This document shows positions 57,697 through 64,000 of a stretch of 64,000 bases of DNA, one piece after another. The notes beneath the pieces are model-generated. The model was not told where the DNA came from. It did not search any database and was given only the letters and a program-made list of their open reading frames with translations. Numbering within the stretch: the stretch's first letter is position 1; every line of letters starts with the position of its first letter. A program made the translations under genes and the position numbers. Origin of the DNA: Methylorubrum rhodinum (GTDB taxonomy: Bacteria > Pseudomonadota > Alphaproteobacteria > Rhizobiales > Beijerinckiaceae); the NCBI RefSeq assembly GCF_014199935.1, contig NZ_JACHOP010000011.1, forward strand, positions 90,092-154,091, in the 5' to 3' direction.

Positions 57697-59844
57697 CTAC
57701 GGCGCATGGGTTTGGTCCCGTTTCGGATCGGCGAGCCCGTCCTCGCGCGATGCGGCCCGAGGCGGAAACATTCCTCGGAAGCGAAGAATGAAATCCCCCT
57801 TCATGCCGGCCCACAGCGTCGGCAGGATTTCGGCATCGCCATCGGTCCAGCACCACGACGAAGCCTCGCCCCTCTCGATTTCGAAGAACCCCGCCGACAG
57901 GGCGGGATCGTCGAGGGCGACGTCGCGGACGTGAGCGTGGTCCTCGACGGAGATCTGGCTGATCAGCACCCCGAGCGTCCGGACGTCGGGGGCGGCCGCC
58001 GGGGTGCGCGCGGACACGAGGCGCACGGAGCGCGCTCCGCGCGGAACGGAGAAGAGCAGTTCGTCCGCGCAGACACGCCCGAACCTCGCCGTCCCGTCGA
58101 TCACGAGATGCGGATCGCCGGAGGCGCCCGCCCGTTCGCTGCGCGGATCGTCGGGCGCGTCCGGGACGACCTCCACGGGAAGGGCAGCAGCCCCCTCCGT
58201 GCGAGCGGGATCGAACCACGCATTGCCCTCCTCGACAACATCCACGACGAGGAGGAAGCGGCCGGCGTTGCGCGGTGCCGTGATCGTCAGACCGAGTTCG
58301 ACGCTGGCTCCAGCCTCGATCCTGGGCAGGAGGCAGCGTCCGTCCGAGGGCTGGAGTGTTTCCTCCAGGTCATCGACCCAGTAGCTGCCCAGCATCAGAC
58401 CGGAGCTTTCGGTTTCGAGCCATGCATAGGCGCTGCGGTTCTTGAGGGTCAACGCGATGGTAAGCGGCTGGCCGGGCTTCAGGCTCGCAGGCGGCGCGGC
58501 GAGGCGGATCGCGGCGCGGCGCCCGTCGACCGGCACCTCGAGCGGCGGTCGGGCGAGCGCCTGCGCACAGGCATCCGCGAGCGACGCCGCGGTCGAGGTG
58601 ACGTACTTGGCGTCGAAGAGTTCGCGGTAGGCGGCGTCCGGCAGGGCGACGGCGGACACCTCGCCGTAGCGCCGGCTCCAGGCACGGTCCGGCTCGCTGA
58701 AGCGCCGGTAAGGGCTCGAAAACCGGCTTTCCTGTCCGTAGAGGAGGAGGACGCGACCCGGATAGCTGCGAAGGTTGAACCCCCATTCCATGAGGGCGAG
58801 GAGGCGCACGTCGCGCCCCCGGTGCAGCAGGTGTTCCGCCATCGCCTGCGCGACGATGCCGCCCTGGCAGGCGCCCGCGATCAGGATCGGGCCGTCCGGC
58901 CAGACCTCCTGAAGGTCGGCCGCGTAGCGCAAGGCGAGCGTCTGGATGTCCTCCTCCCGGCGCGACGTGACCATGTATCCGGATCGGAAACCGTGCACCG
59001 GCTGATCGGAACCCAGTTCCCGGGCGAGATCCCGCACCTCGAACTCGACTTGGCCGACGAAGAAGATCGGCACCCGGCGACCGTCCGTATTGAAACTCAC
59101 GACCAGCCGGTCTTTCGTCACGCGCCGACCGGGCCACGATTCGGTGAAGACGAGGAGGCTGCGGTGCTGGCGCGCCGACAGCGGCCAGATGTCGGGTTCA
59201 TCCGCGGACGCAGTGTGTTCTGCCTCGATCAGGGCCTCAAGGCCGGCCAGTGTCGGGTTCCTGTAGAACGCGCGCGGATCGACGCGCGACCCGAACGCCT
59301 CGTCCAGACGCGAGAACAGTTGCAGGGAGCGAAGCGACTCTCCGCCGAGCGCACGGAAATCGGCGTCCGGATCCTCGGCACTGCCTGGACCGAGCACCTC
59401 TTCCCAGATGCGCCGCAGGGTCGCCCGGTGCGGCGCCGACGGTGTGTCCGCCGCCACGGCCGTGGGCTGCGGCGCGATCGCCTCCTGTGCGGATGCGGTT
59501 TGCGGCGCCAGCCGTTCGGCCAACAGGCGTCGGTCGACGTCACCGGCCACGGTCTCGGGAACGGCATCGGCGGTCAGCGTCGCGACCTTGTCGACCTCGA
59601 GCCGAAAGGCGGAATGAACGGTTTCGCGGACGGCCTGCTCGACGGCACCTGCCGACGATGCGCCGGTTCCGACCACGGCGGCGGCTTGCCACCCGTCCCC
59701 GCTATCCTCTCGGCGGATCACACAGGCATGGACCGTCTCGCAGTCTTCGGTTGAGTGGGAGGCTTCATCGATGGAATCGCCGGGGCCCGTGGAACGCTCG
59801 ACATCCGTATCGCTACCGTGGCTCTGCAAGGTTTGTCGGCCCAT
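57697..59844 (-). CDS. Multidomain protein: degenerate AMP-ligase C-domain, carrier protein, thioesterase, beta modules
   Basis: A 715-residue NRPS-like protein from ATG 59844 (TTG 59862 also possible). Residues about 39-114 resemble the C-terminal subdomain of adenylating enzymes (DKVATLTADAVPETVAGDVD), but the catalytic Lys of SGK is Asp. Residues 145-208 are a carrier domain with attachment Ser170 in FRALGGESLRSLQLF. Residues about 255-425 are an alpha/beta-hydrolase thioesterase with nucleophile motif GACQGG (Cys326) and EWGFNLRSYPGRVLLLYGQ; the usual catalytic His was not found where expected. Then come an Ig-like module (VVDVVEEGNAWFDPAR) and a C-terminal module with RTLGVLISQISVED and WCWTDGDAEI. 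Probably tethers or releases the acyl product. Confidence 0.8.
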   Translation of the reverse strand: MGRQTLQSHGSDTDVERSTGPGDSIDEASHSTEDCETVHACVIRREDSGDGWQAAAVVGTGASSAGAVEQAVRETVHSAFRLEVDKVATLTADAVPETVAGDVDRRLLAERLAPQTASAQEAIAPQPTAVAADTPSAPHRATLRRIWEEVLGPGSAEDPDADFRALGGESLRSLQLFSRLDEAFGSRVDPRAFYRNPTLAGLEALIEAEHTASADEPDIWPLSARQHRSLLVFTESWPGRRVTKDRLVVSFNTDGRRVPIFFVGQVEFEVRDLARELGSDQPVHGFRSGYMVTSRREEDIQTLALRYAADLQEVWPDGPILIAGACQGGIVAQAMAEHLLHRGRDVRLLALMEWGFNLRSYPGRVLLLYGQESRFSSPYRRFSEPDRAWSRRYGEVSAVALPDAAYRELFDAKYVTSTAASLADACAQALARPPLEVPVDGRRAAIRLAAPPASLKPGQPLTIALTLKNRSAYAWLETESSGLMLGSYWVDDLEETLQPSDGRCLLPRIEAGASVELGLTITAPRNAGRFLLVVDVVEEGNAWFDPARTEGAAALPVEVVPDAPDDPRSERAGASGDPHLVIDGTARFGRVCADELLFSVPRGARSVRLVSARTPAAAPDVRTLGVLISQISVEDHAHVRDVALDDPALSAGFFEIERGEASSWCWTDGDAEILPTLWAGMKGDFILRFRGMFPPRAASREDGLADPKRDQTHAP

Positions 59845-59970
59845 GGGGTGATCCCGGAACAAGATGCGGACCGTAGTGCAATTCCCCTCGTTGTCGAGCG
59901 CGTCGACCTCGGCACTTCAGTGGCTGGCCTTGATCGTGCAACCTGCTTGATCAGGAGCATCGTCCTCCCA

Positions 59971-60243
59971 GAGACCGCGCCGGCGCCGGCCCCGTCCGCT
60001 GCTCAGGCCGCGCAGCGCGACTGGATGAAGTCCTGCAACGCCGACGCTGGCATGCAGAAGCTCGCGGGCGACGCGCGCAAGAGCTTCATGGCCGACGGCC
60101 TTGCCGGCAAGACGACCGCGGCGCCCGAGACGGTACTGACGCCGCAGCAGGCCAAGAAGAAGAGCTGCAACGCGGACTCCTCAGCAAAGAGCCCGAAGGG
60201 CGCCGACCGCAAGGCATTCATGAACACCTGCCTGAAGGGGTAG
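59971..60243 (+). pseudogene. PsiF-repeat protein, N-terminus missing
   Basis: The frame encodes two psiF-type repeats: RDWMKSCNADAGMQKLAGDA with RKSFMADGLAG, and KKSCNADSSAKSPKGADRKA with FMNTCLKG. PsiF proteins are small periplasmic proteins with a signal peptide. Here the frame continues upstream to 59755 without a signal peptide or plausible start and runs antisense into the multidomain gene. In the first repeat the last Cys is Gly. It is therefore probably a 5'-truncated relic. Confidence 0.65.
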
Positions 60244-60339
60244 GCCGCGGGCGTGCTCGAACGCCGGCAACGAAATCGTGTTGGTGGTGGTTAGCCGCCA
60301 TGCTCAAGCGATGGTGCGGGGGCAAAAGGAGCACCGCCT

Positions 60340-60495
60340 ATGTCCGTCACGACCATTCTGCTGATCCTGCTCATCCTCATCGCGTTCGGTGGCGGCGGCT
60401 TCCTCGGCGGCGGCGCCTATCGCGGCCCCGGCTTCGGGCTCGGCGGCATCCTGCTCATCATCCTCATCGTGCTGCTGGTCACCGGCAGAATCTGA
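60340..60495 (+). CDS. DUF3309 family small membrane protein
   Basis: A 51-residue protein: MSVTTILLILLILIAFGGGG, then FLGGGAYRGPGFGLGGILL and an Ile/Leu/Val helix ending LLVTGRI. The two helices flanking a Gly/Tyr/Pro loop are the DUF3309 pattern, common in Hyphomicrobiales; function unknown. AAAAGGAG lies 8 bp before ATG 60340. Short enough to be missed by length filters. Confidence 0.85.
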   Translation: MSVTTILLILLILIAFGGGGFLGGGAYRGPGFGLGGILLIILIVLLVTGRI

Positions 60496-60566
60496 GGCAA
60501 CCGCTTGGGCCCGTGAAGCTGTGCGGTATCTTAGGCACCGCACCGGGCCATCGACGCTATCGAATG

Positions 60567-60593
60567 GGCCTCCCGAGAAGTAATCGGGAGGCC
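60567..60593. terminator. Hairpin between convergent small genes
   Basis: GGCCTCCCGA, loop GAAGTAA, TCGGGAGGCC: a 10-bp perfect stem, 71 bp after the DUF3309 stop and 10 bp beyond the stop of the convergent 96-residue gene. No T-run. Confidence 0.6.
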
Positions 60594-60603
60594 CCGGCGC
60601 TCC

Positions 60604-60894
60604 TTACCGGGTTCCCGAGCCGGTACCGGTACCCTTCGATCCTGGCGACGAGCCCGAACCGGCGTCGTTCGCACCGGTACTGTTCGAGGTGCCGGATCGG
60701 CTCTTGTCGCCGGTGGTCGGCCCGCTTCCGGAGGCGCCGGGGGTCGATCCTGCGCCGGCATCATTCGGTCCGGTGCTGTTCGACGTGCCGGAATTGCTCG
60801 TCCCGGAAGATCCCGATCCCGTTCCTCCTGCGATCGCTTGGCCGCTCACCGCGAGAAGAAGTGCGCTGGCGAGCGCTGCTGCCGTCACTCTCAT
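60604..60894 (-). CDS. Secreted Gly/Ser/Thr-rich low-complexity protein
   Basis: A 96-residue protein with signal peptide MRVTAAALASALLLAVSGQA and a mature part made of two repeats of about 30 residues (SGTSNSTGPNDAGAGSTPG and SGTSNSTGANDAGSGSSPG). No cysteines, probably disordered. AGGAGGAAAGCCT precedes ATG 60894. Function unknown; similar short Gly/Ser proteins are frequent in Methylobacterium (recollection). Confidence 0.7.
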   Translation of the reverse strand: MRVTAAALASALLLAVSGQAIAGGTGSGSSGTSNSGTSNSTGPNDAGAGSTPGASGSGPTTGDKSRSGTSNSTGANDAGSGSSPGSKGTGTGSGTR

Positions 60895-61055
60895 AGGCTT
60901 TCCTCCTGTTGTTGTGCCTTTCGGCAGGAGGGGGAACGGACGCTGGAGACGGCTCGTTCCAGAATGTCGCAGTCCTGCGGGGAGAGTTGGGCAATGCGGG
61001 CCGTGCCGGTGACCCTCAGGCCACCGGCAGCGCTGAAGTTCAGGGACAGCCCCAA
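60891..61055 (-). CDS. Possible 54-residue protein with TTG start
   Basis: TTG 61055 preceded by AAGAGG at 7 bp opens GLSLNFSAAGGLRVTGTARI then AQLSPQDCDILERAVSSVRS and ends at a TGA overlapping the next ATG as ATGA. Composition looks coding and the overlap is suggestive, but no ATG or GTG start and no family exist, and an in-frame stop lies just upstream. It could be the tail of a decayed gene. The rest of 61056-61248 shows nothing further. Confidence 0.3.
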   Translation of the reverse strand: MGLSLNFSAAGGLRVTGTARIAQLSPQDCDILERAVSSVRSPSCRKAQQQEESL

Positions 61056-61270
61056 GGCCGAGCCTCTTCATCGCCTGCCTTCTCATCCCGCTCTGCATCT
61101 GCATTGTGATCGCGGCGGCCATGGCTTTCTCATCGGCAGCAGGATCGCGCCCCGCGTGCCATGGCACGGCGACCTCGCCTGACGAGACCAGCAATGACGT
61201 CGCCTCGCGCGAGGCGGGGCCGCCCCAGTAACACCGCGTGAGGATGGAAGGGCCCGAAGGCCCCTCCCCT

Positions 61271-61387
61271 TCAGGCCGGGAGGTAGATGAGGCCCCTTCC
61301 GTCTCGGGCGATCGCGTGGGCTTGGTCCAGGGTGAGCTTGGTGGTGAGAACCTGCTTGGACTTGGTGCAGAAGTTCTTGTAGGTCAC
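61271..61387 (-). CDS. 38-residue island protein, paralogue B
   Basis: GTG 61387 to TGA 61271 encodes VTYKNFCTKSKQVLTTKLTL then DQAHAIARDGRGLIYLPA. It shares length, TYK opening and GR-x-LI-x-LP ending with the gene at 47992-48108. GGAGA lies 7 bp upstream of the start. The central DQAHAIARDG helix is reminiscent of small phage-encoded peptides, but no family is known. Confidence 0.6.
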   Translation of the reverse strand: MTYKNFCTKSKQVLTTKLTLDQAHAIARDGRGLIYLPA

Positions 61388-61492
61388 TTGCTGTCTCCGC
61401 CTCTCTGTCTATCCAATCGATACGCCGGTTAATATTTGAGATTTCAACAGCATTCTCGCAAGGCAGCGCAAGTATTTTGCCGTTCGAGCAAG

Positions 61493-61524
61493 AAAAGCCC
61501 CGCCGCGGCAGTGCCGGGCGGGGC
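61493..61524 (-). terminator. Leftward terminator inside module B
   Basis: Minus strand: GCCCCGCC, 12-nt loop, GGCGGGGC, TTTT. It follows the lysozyme pseudogene and precedes the 38-residue gene, matching the arrangement of module A. Confidence 0.75.
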
Positions 61525-61554
61525 GGTAGTTCGTTGAGCGGGTCCGCCTGGGTG

Positions 61555-61860
61555 GCGGGCCGTGGTCAAGGCCGGCTGCCCGATGTTGAAGCAGAGCGAG
61601 ACCAGGGCGTCGAAGGCGTGCTGCGGCAGGTCCGCCGACACGGCGTCCCGCACCGTCTTCACGAACTTCTGCACGCCGCGGGCGAAGATCGCATCGCACT
61701 CGGCCGCGGTGATGCGCAGGCCCACGCGCGGCGTCGGGGGGCCCGCGGCGGCGGTGTGGCCGACGCCGATGGTCCAGATACCGACGCTGTCCCTGTAGGC
61801 TTCGAGCCGCCGTCCCTCGCGCGCGATGAGAGCGGCCTCGCCGATGAGGCTGAGGTTTAT
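61555..61860 (-). pseudogene. Phage-type lysozyme (GH24) remnant
   Basis: On the minus strand the frame reads NLSLIGEAALIAREGRRLEA then YRDSVGIWTIGVGHTAAAG, the GH24 endolysin active-site region (Glu in REG, Asp in YRDS, Thr in GHT). RITAAECDAIFARGVQKFVK and FDALVSLCFNIG follow. It lacks a normal start: ATA stands at 61860, 6 bp after GGAGAA, where ATG would be expected. Homology ends after FNIGQPALTTA, about 60 residues short of usual length, where module B begins. It is a broken endolysin and evidence of prophage ancestry. Confidence 0.7.
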
Positions 61861-61939
61861 AATGTTTCTCCGGTGGGGGTGGGGGTGGCGGGGCCGGACT
61901 AGGCGGGGGCCGAGCCGGTGGGTAATGATGCGCGCCGCC

Positions 61940-61957
61940 GTGAGCCGGTCGGCTCAC
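61940..61957. promoter_or_regulatory. Perfect inverted repeat upstream of 61978 gene
   Basis: GTGAGCCG-GT-CGGCTCAC, 8-bp arms, ending 20 bp before ATG 61978. The position fits an operator or a leader hairpin; the binding protein is unknown. Confidence 0.45.
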
Positions 61958-61977
61958 ATTCAGCGAAGGCACAAGCG

Positions 61978-62268
61978 ATGAGCACGAACCCGCTTTCTGG
62001 CATCATCTCAGCCGGCTCCCTGATCATCTTCCGGCTCGGGCTCGACGAAGAAGCCTACAACGCAGGCGCCTACCGAGCGAAGCAAGACATTCATCAGGGC
62101 GATGCGATCGACAATTACGTGATGTATCTGCGCGATGAGCAGCCCGGAGAAAAGCCCTATAACGAGGGCTTTCGTTTGTGGATGATTGAAAAGGAGATGA
62201 TCGAGGAGGTGCCCACGGCGGATTGGGACCTCGGCGACCACATGGGGTTCGACCCGCGCCGCTCCTGA
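61978..62268 (+). CDS. 96-residue island protein of unknown function
   Basis: MSTNPLSGIISAGSLIIFRL opens a soluble acidic protein with EEAYNAGAYRAKQDIHQGDA and DEQPGEKPYNEGFRLWMIEK, ending DWDLGDHMGFDPRRS. The Tyr/Trp-rich acidic character and setting suggest a phage- or island-specific small protein. It is followed after 32 bp by the glycosyltransferase gene on the same strand. Confidence 0.65.
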   Translation: MSTNPLSGIISAGSLIIFRLGLDEEAYNAGAYRAKQDIHQGDAIDNYVMYLRDEQPGEKPYNEGFRLWMIEKEMIEEVPTADWDLGDHMGFDPRRS

Positions 62269-62300
62269 TCCGCCCCCTCGCGCAATTCCGGAAATCCCTG

Positions 62301-63368
62301 ATGTCATCGGACAAGCCCGCGGAACCGTTCAAGCATCCGCGCGTCATGGGCACGCTGATCTGCAAGGACCCGCCCATCATCCTTGGCGGCATGAATGGTC
62401 TTCCGAATGGGTATCCGCTTAATTCGGCATCGCTCGACGCCTTTATCTGTCATAAGCGGCCGATGTATTACTTTTTCTGCCCGCAGTGGAGCTTCACGCA
62501 GCCCAAATACCTGAAGACGGCGGTTGACGCTCTCAAGGACCGGATGAAGCGATTCCCGCAACACACCTACACCATCCTCGTGAACGACCCGATCGACCTT
62601 CCCACGGTCCGCGCGGCCCTCCCGGAAGTTGGGGTCTATGTCTGGAACACCAACTGCACCGCGGACCCCAAGGCGTTCTCGGGGCCGCCGACCGAGCCGA
62701 CCGAGCCGACCGAGCCGGAATTCGGCGCCGTCTACAACGCGCGTTACTCGCCTTACAAGCGGATCGAACTGGCGGCGCAGGTCGAGCGGCTGTGTCTGAT
62801 CTCGCGCGGCTGGAAGGCCGAGCAAGCCGGCGCCCTGCGCTCCCTGGTGCCGAACGCCTACATCCCGAACCTCGGTGAGGGCGATCAGCCGCGCGTGCTG
62901 CCGCCGAAGGAAATCGCTTCCATCTCCGCGCGCTCACGGTGTGGCCTGATGCTGTCCGGCCTCGAAGGTCAGACGCGAGCGATCATGGAATACCTGCTCT
63001 GCGGTCTGCCGGTTGTGACGACCCCCAACTATGGCGGACGCGATCGCTTTCTCACCCCGTCCAACTCGCTCTTCGCCGCACCCGATCCAGCGTCCGTAGC
63101 AGCGACCGTGGCGATGGTCCCCGCGGTCGGCTTTGATCGACACGAGATCCGGGCCGAGGCGTTGCGCGCCATGGAGAAGGAAAAGAACCTGCTCGTCCAG
63201 ATCGTCAACGCCGTGATCCAGGCCAAAGGCGAGCGGGCGATCCGCCTGGAGGAGTTGCGCCTGCCGCACAAGGCGTCGAGCGAGCCGAACCGCCTCAGCT
63301 ACTATTTTACCGAGTTGGGCTATGAGCTGCCCCCGCCCGAGGCTTTCGTGAGCGCGGCGCTGACGTGA
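62301..63368 (+). CDS. Glycosyltransferase, GT4-like (GT-B)
   Basis: A 355-residue protein. The donor-site half contains SRCGLMLSGLEGQTRAIMEY, LLCGLPVVTTPNYGGRDRF, the E-x7-E type region of GT-B retaining transferases, and the closing strand NSLFAAPDPASVAATVAMV. The N-terminal half (MYYFFCPQWSFTQPKYLKTA) is less conserved. A tandem PTEPTEPTEPE segment lies in the linker between halves. ATG 62301 is preferred to the open upstream frame. It may decorate a surface glycan; acceptor unknown. Confidence 0.8.
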   Translation: MSSDKPAEPFKHPRVMGTLICKDPPIILGGMNGLPNGYPLNSASLDAFICHKRPMYYFFCPQWSFTQPKYLKTAVDALKDRMKRFPQHTYTILVNDPIDLPTVRAALPEVGVYVWNTNCTADPKAFSGPPTEPTEPTEPEFGAVYNARYSPYKRIELAAQVERLCLISRGWKAEQAGALRSLVPNAYIPNLGEGDQPRVLPPKEIASISARSRCGLMLSGLEGQTRAIMEYLLCGLPVVTTPNYGGRDRFLTPSNSLFAAPDPASVAATVAMVPAVGFDRHEIRAEALRAMEKEKNLLVQIVNAVIQAKGERAIRLEELRLPHKASSEPNRLSYYFTELGYELPPPEAFVSAALT

Positions 63369-63447
63369 GTCCCGGAAAGGATGGACACCGCGTACCCGGC
63401 GGGCTTTAACGGCACCGCATCGACCCTTCGGAAGGGCGGTGGGGTCA

Positions 63448-64000
63448 ATGAGCCAGGGGGACGTGATGGACGGAGAAGCAGAAAAGGACCGACTCATCGC
63501 CCCGTTGACGGGCGACGGCTATACGGTCGTGTTGAGGAACCTGCACAAGTTCCTGAGGCCGAAAACCTACTTGGAGGTAGGGGCGCGCTCGGGCCGATCG
63601 CTGGAATTGGCGGAGTGCGATACGATCGCTGTCGATCCTACGTTCACCCTGCGCGACAAGTTCTTCGGCAAGAAGCCCTCTTGCCTGCTGTACCAGATCG
63701 GCAGCGACCAGTTCTTCCGCGAACAGGACCCGGTCGCTCTTTTCGGGCGCCCGGTTGATCTCGCTTTCCTCGACGGCATGCATCTTGTCGAGTTCCTGCT
63801 GCGCGACTTCATGAACACCGAACGGCACTGCTCGCGGAACTCCGTGATCGCGATGCACGATTGCGTCCCTGCCGACTTCGCGATGACCCGACGCGTCGAA
63901 ATCGGCCCGAAGGACGCGCAGAGTAAGAACGAGCCGACGTGGTGGCTCGGCGATGTCTGGAAAATCGTGCCGCTCCTGAGGAAGCATCGGCCAGACCTGA
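63448..64000 (+). CDS. Class I SAM-dependent methyltransferase (3' truncated by window)
   Basis: The frame is open to the end of the window (184 residues visible). The SAM-binding start is KTYLEVGARSGRSLELAECD, followed by TIAVDPTF, the acidic strand VDLAFLDGMHLVEFLLRDF and NSVIAMHDCVP, as in Methyltransf_24 proteins that modify sugars or polyols. Start is ATG 63448 or ATG 63466 (GGGGG 6 bp before the latter). It follows the glycosyltransferase by 79 bp on the same strand; together they suggest glycan synthesis or modification. Confidence 0.78.
   Translation, partial: MSQGDVMDGEAEKDRLIAPLTGDGYTVVLRNLHKFLRPKTYLEVGARSGRSLELAECDTIAVDPTFTLRDKFFGKKPSCLLYQIGSDQFFREQDPVALFGRPVDLAFLDGMHLVEFLLRDFMNTERHCSRNSVIAMHDCVPADFAMTRRVEIGPKDAQSKNEPTWWLGDVWKIVPLLRKHRPDL

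Larger units (their letters stand above)
61249..61525 (-). repeat. Island module copy B (direct repeat with 47965-48244)
   Basis: Same order and orientation as copy A. The shared sequence includes CGCAAGGCAGCGCAAGTATT (CGCAAGGCAACGCAAGTATT in copy A), AAAGCCCCGCCGCGG and the 38-codon gene with its following GGGGCC-type hairpin. The two copies lie about 13.3 kb apart and bracket the biosynthetic cargo. Confidence 0.75.
47827..64000. mobile_element. Genomic island / decayed prophage inserted in dusA (right end outside window)
   Basis: It starts where dusA homology ends and runs beyond the window. Contents that support transfer: pseudogenes of SRAP and GH24 phage lysozyme, tiny phage-like genes, two direct ~280-bp modules, a multi-gene biosynthetic cargo, and repeated terminators. 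No integrase, capsid, tail or repressor gene is visible; these would have to lie beyond 64000. The right limit is unknown. Confidence 0.7.

Noticed and set aside
59755..59970. N-terminal extension of the PsiF-like frame
   Set aside because: It is antisense to the start of the multidomain gene, has no signal peptide and no PsiF homology, so it was excluded from the feature.
61409..61972. 187-codon minus frame over the lysozyme remnant
   Set aside because: Out of frame with the GH24 homology; the product is Pro/Arg-rich low complexity.

Overview
High-GC, gene-dense bacterial DNA without rRNA or tRNA genes. Gene content points to an alphaproteobacterium of the Hyphomicrobiales, most likely Methylobacterium/Methylorubrum (an inference). 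The evidence is a chvI-chvG-hprK-EIIA-HPr block, AmiE, late cobalamin genes, tandem small c-type cytochromes, DUF6894 and DUF3309 proteins, and several families of intergenic hairpin repeats.

Core region, 1-47.8 kb. An OprB porin end and amiE are followed by a queuosine block (queD-queC-PIG-L deacetylase, and queE beyond a PRISE-like reductase). Next come a D-Ala-D-Ala carboxypeptidase, a COG0523 GTPase and the ChvG/ChvI-HprK-EIIA-HPr regulatory block. Further on are cobS/cobT, chrA, an amidase, an extensin-like lipoprotein, RNase T2, a GT61 transferase, rlmJ, and a glcD operon with small membrane proteins. Then follow tandem cytochromes c, an OhrR-type regulator, a CNNM/CorC protein, DUF1254/DUF1214 proteins, PBP1A, zapE, mpg, rnhA, gshB, a Na+/H+ antiporter, a muramoyl amidase, a TerB-DnaJ protein and ureE. 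Repeat hairpins sit between many of these genes; one supplies the stop codon of mpg.

Island, about 47.83 kb to the window end. Directly after ureE, dusA starts normally but its homology ends after about 18 codons. The 5' end of dusA is a known integration target, and what follows looks like a decayed prophage or island: an SRAP pseudogene, a GH24 lysozyme pseudogene and tiny phage-like genes. Two direct copies of a ~280-bp module (terminator, TTGCG-type repeats, 38-aa gene, terminator) bracket about 13 kb of cargo. No integrase is visible, and the far end lies outside the window.

Cargo. On the minus strand lies what looks like an uncharacterised biosynthetic cluster. It encodes a multidomain protein (degenerate adenylation C-domain, carrier domain, Cys-type thioesterase, two beta-rich modules), a B12-type radical SAM enzyme, a fatty acyl-AMP ligase, a double P450 whose first domain has lost the haem cysteine, a free acyl carrier protein and an O-carbamoyltransferase. 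The last five overlap by 4 bp at every junction. The inferred logic is acyl activation, loading on a carrier protein, oxidation and radical modification, carbamoylation and release: a carbamoylated lipid or lipid-derived small molecule. A secreted beta-helix protein, small secreted proteins, a glycosyltransferase and a methyltransferase complete the visible island.
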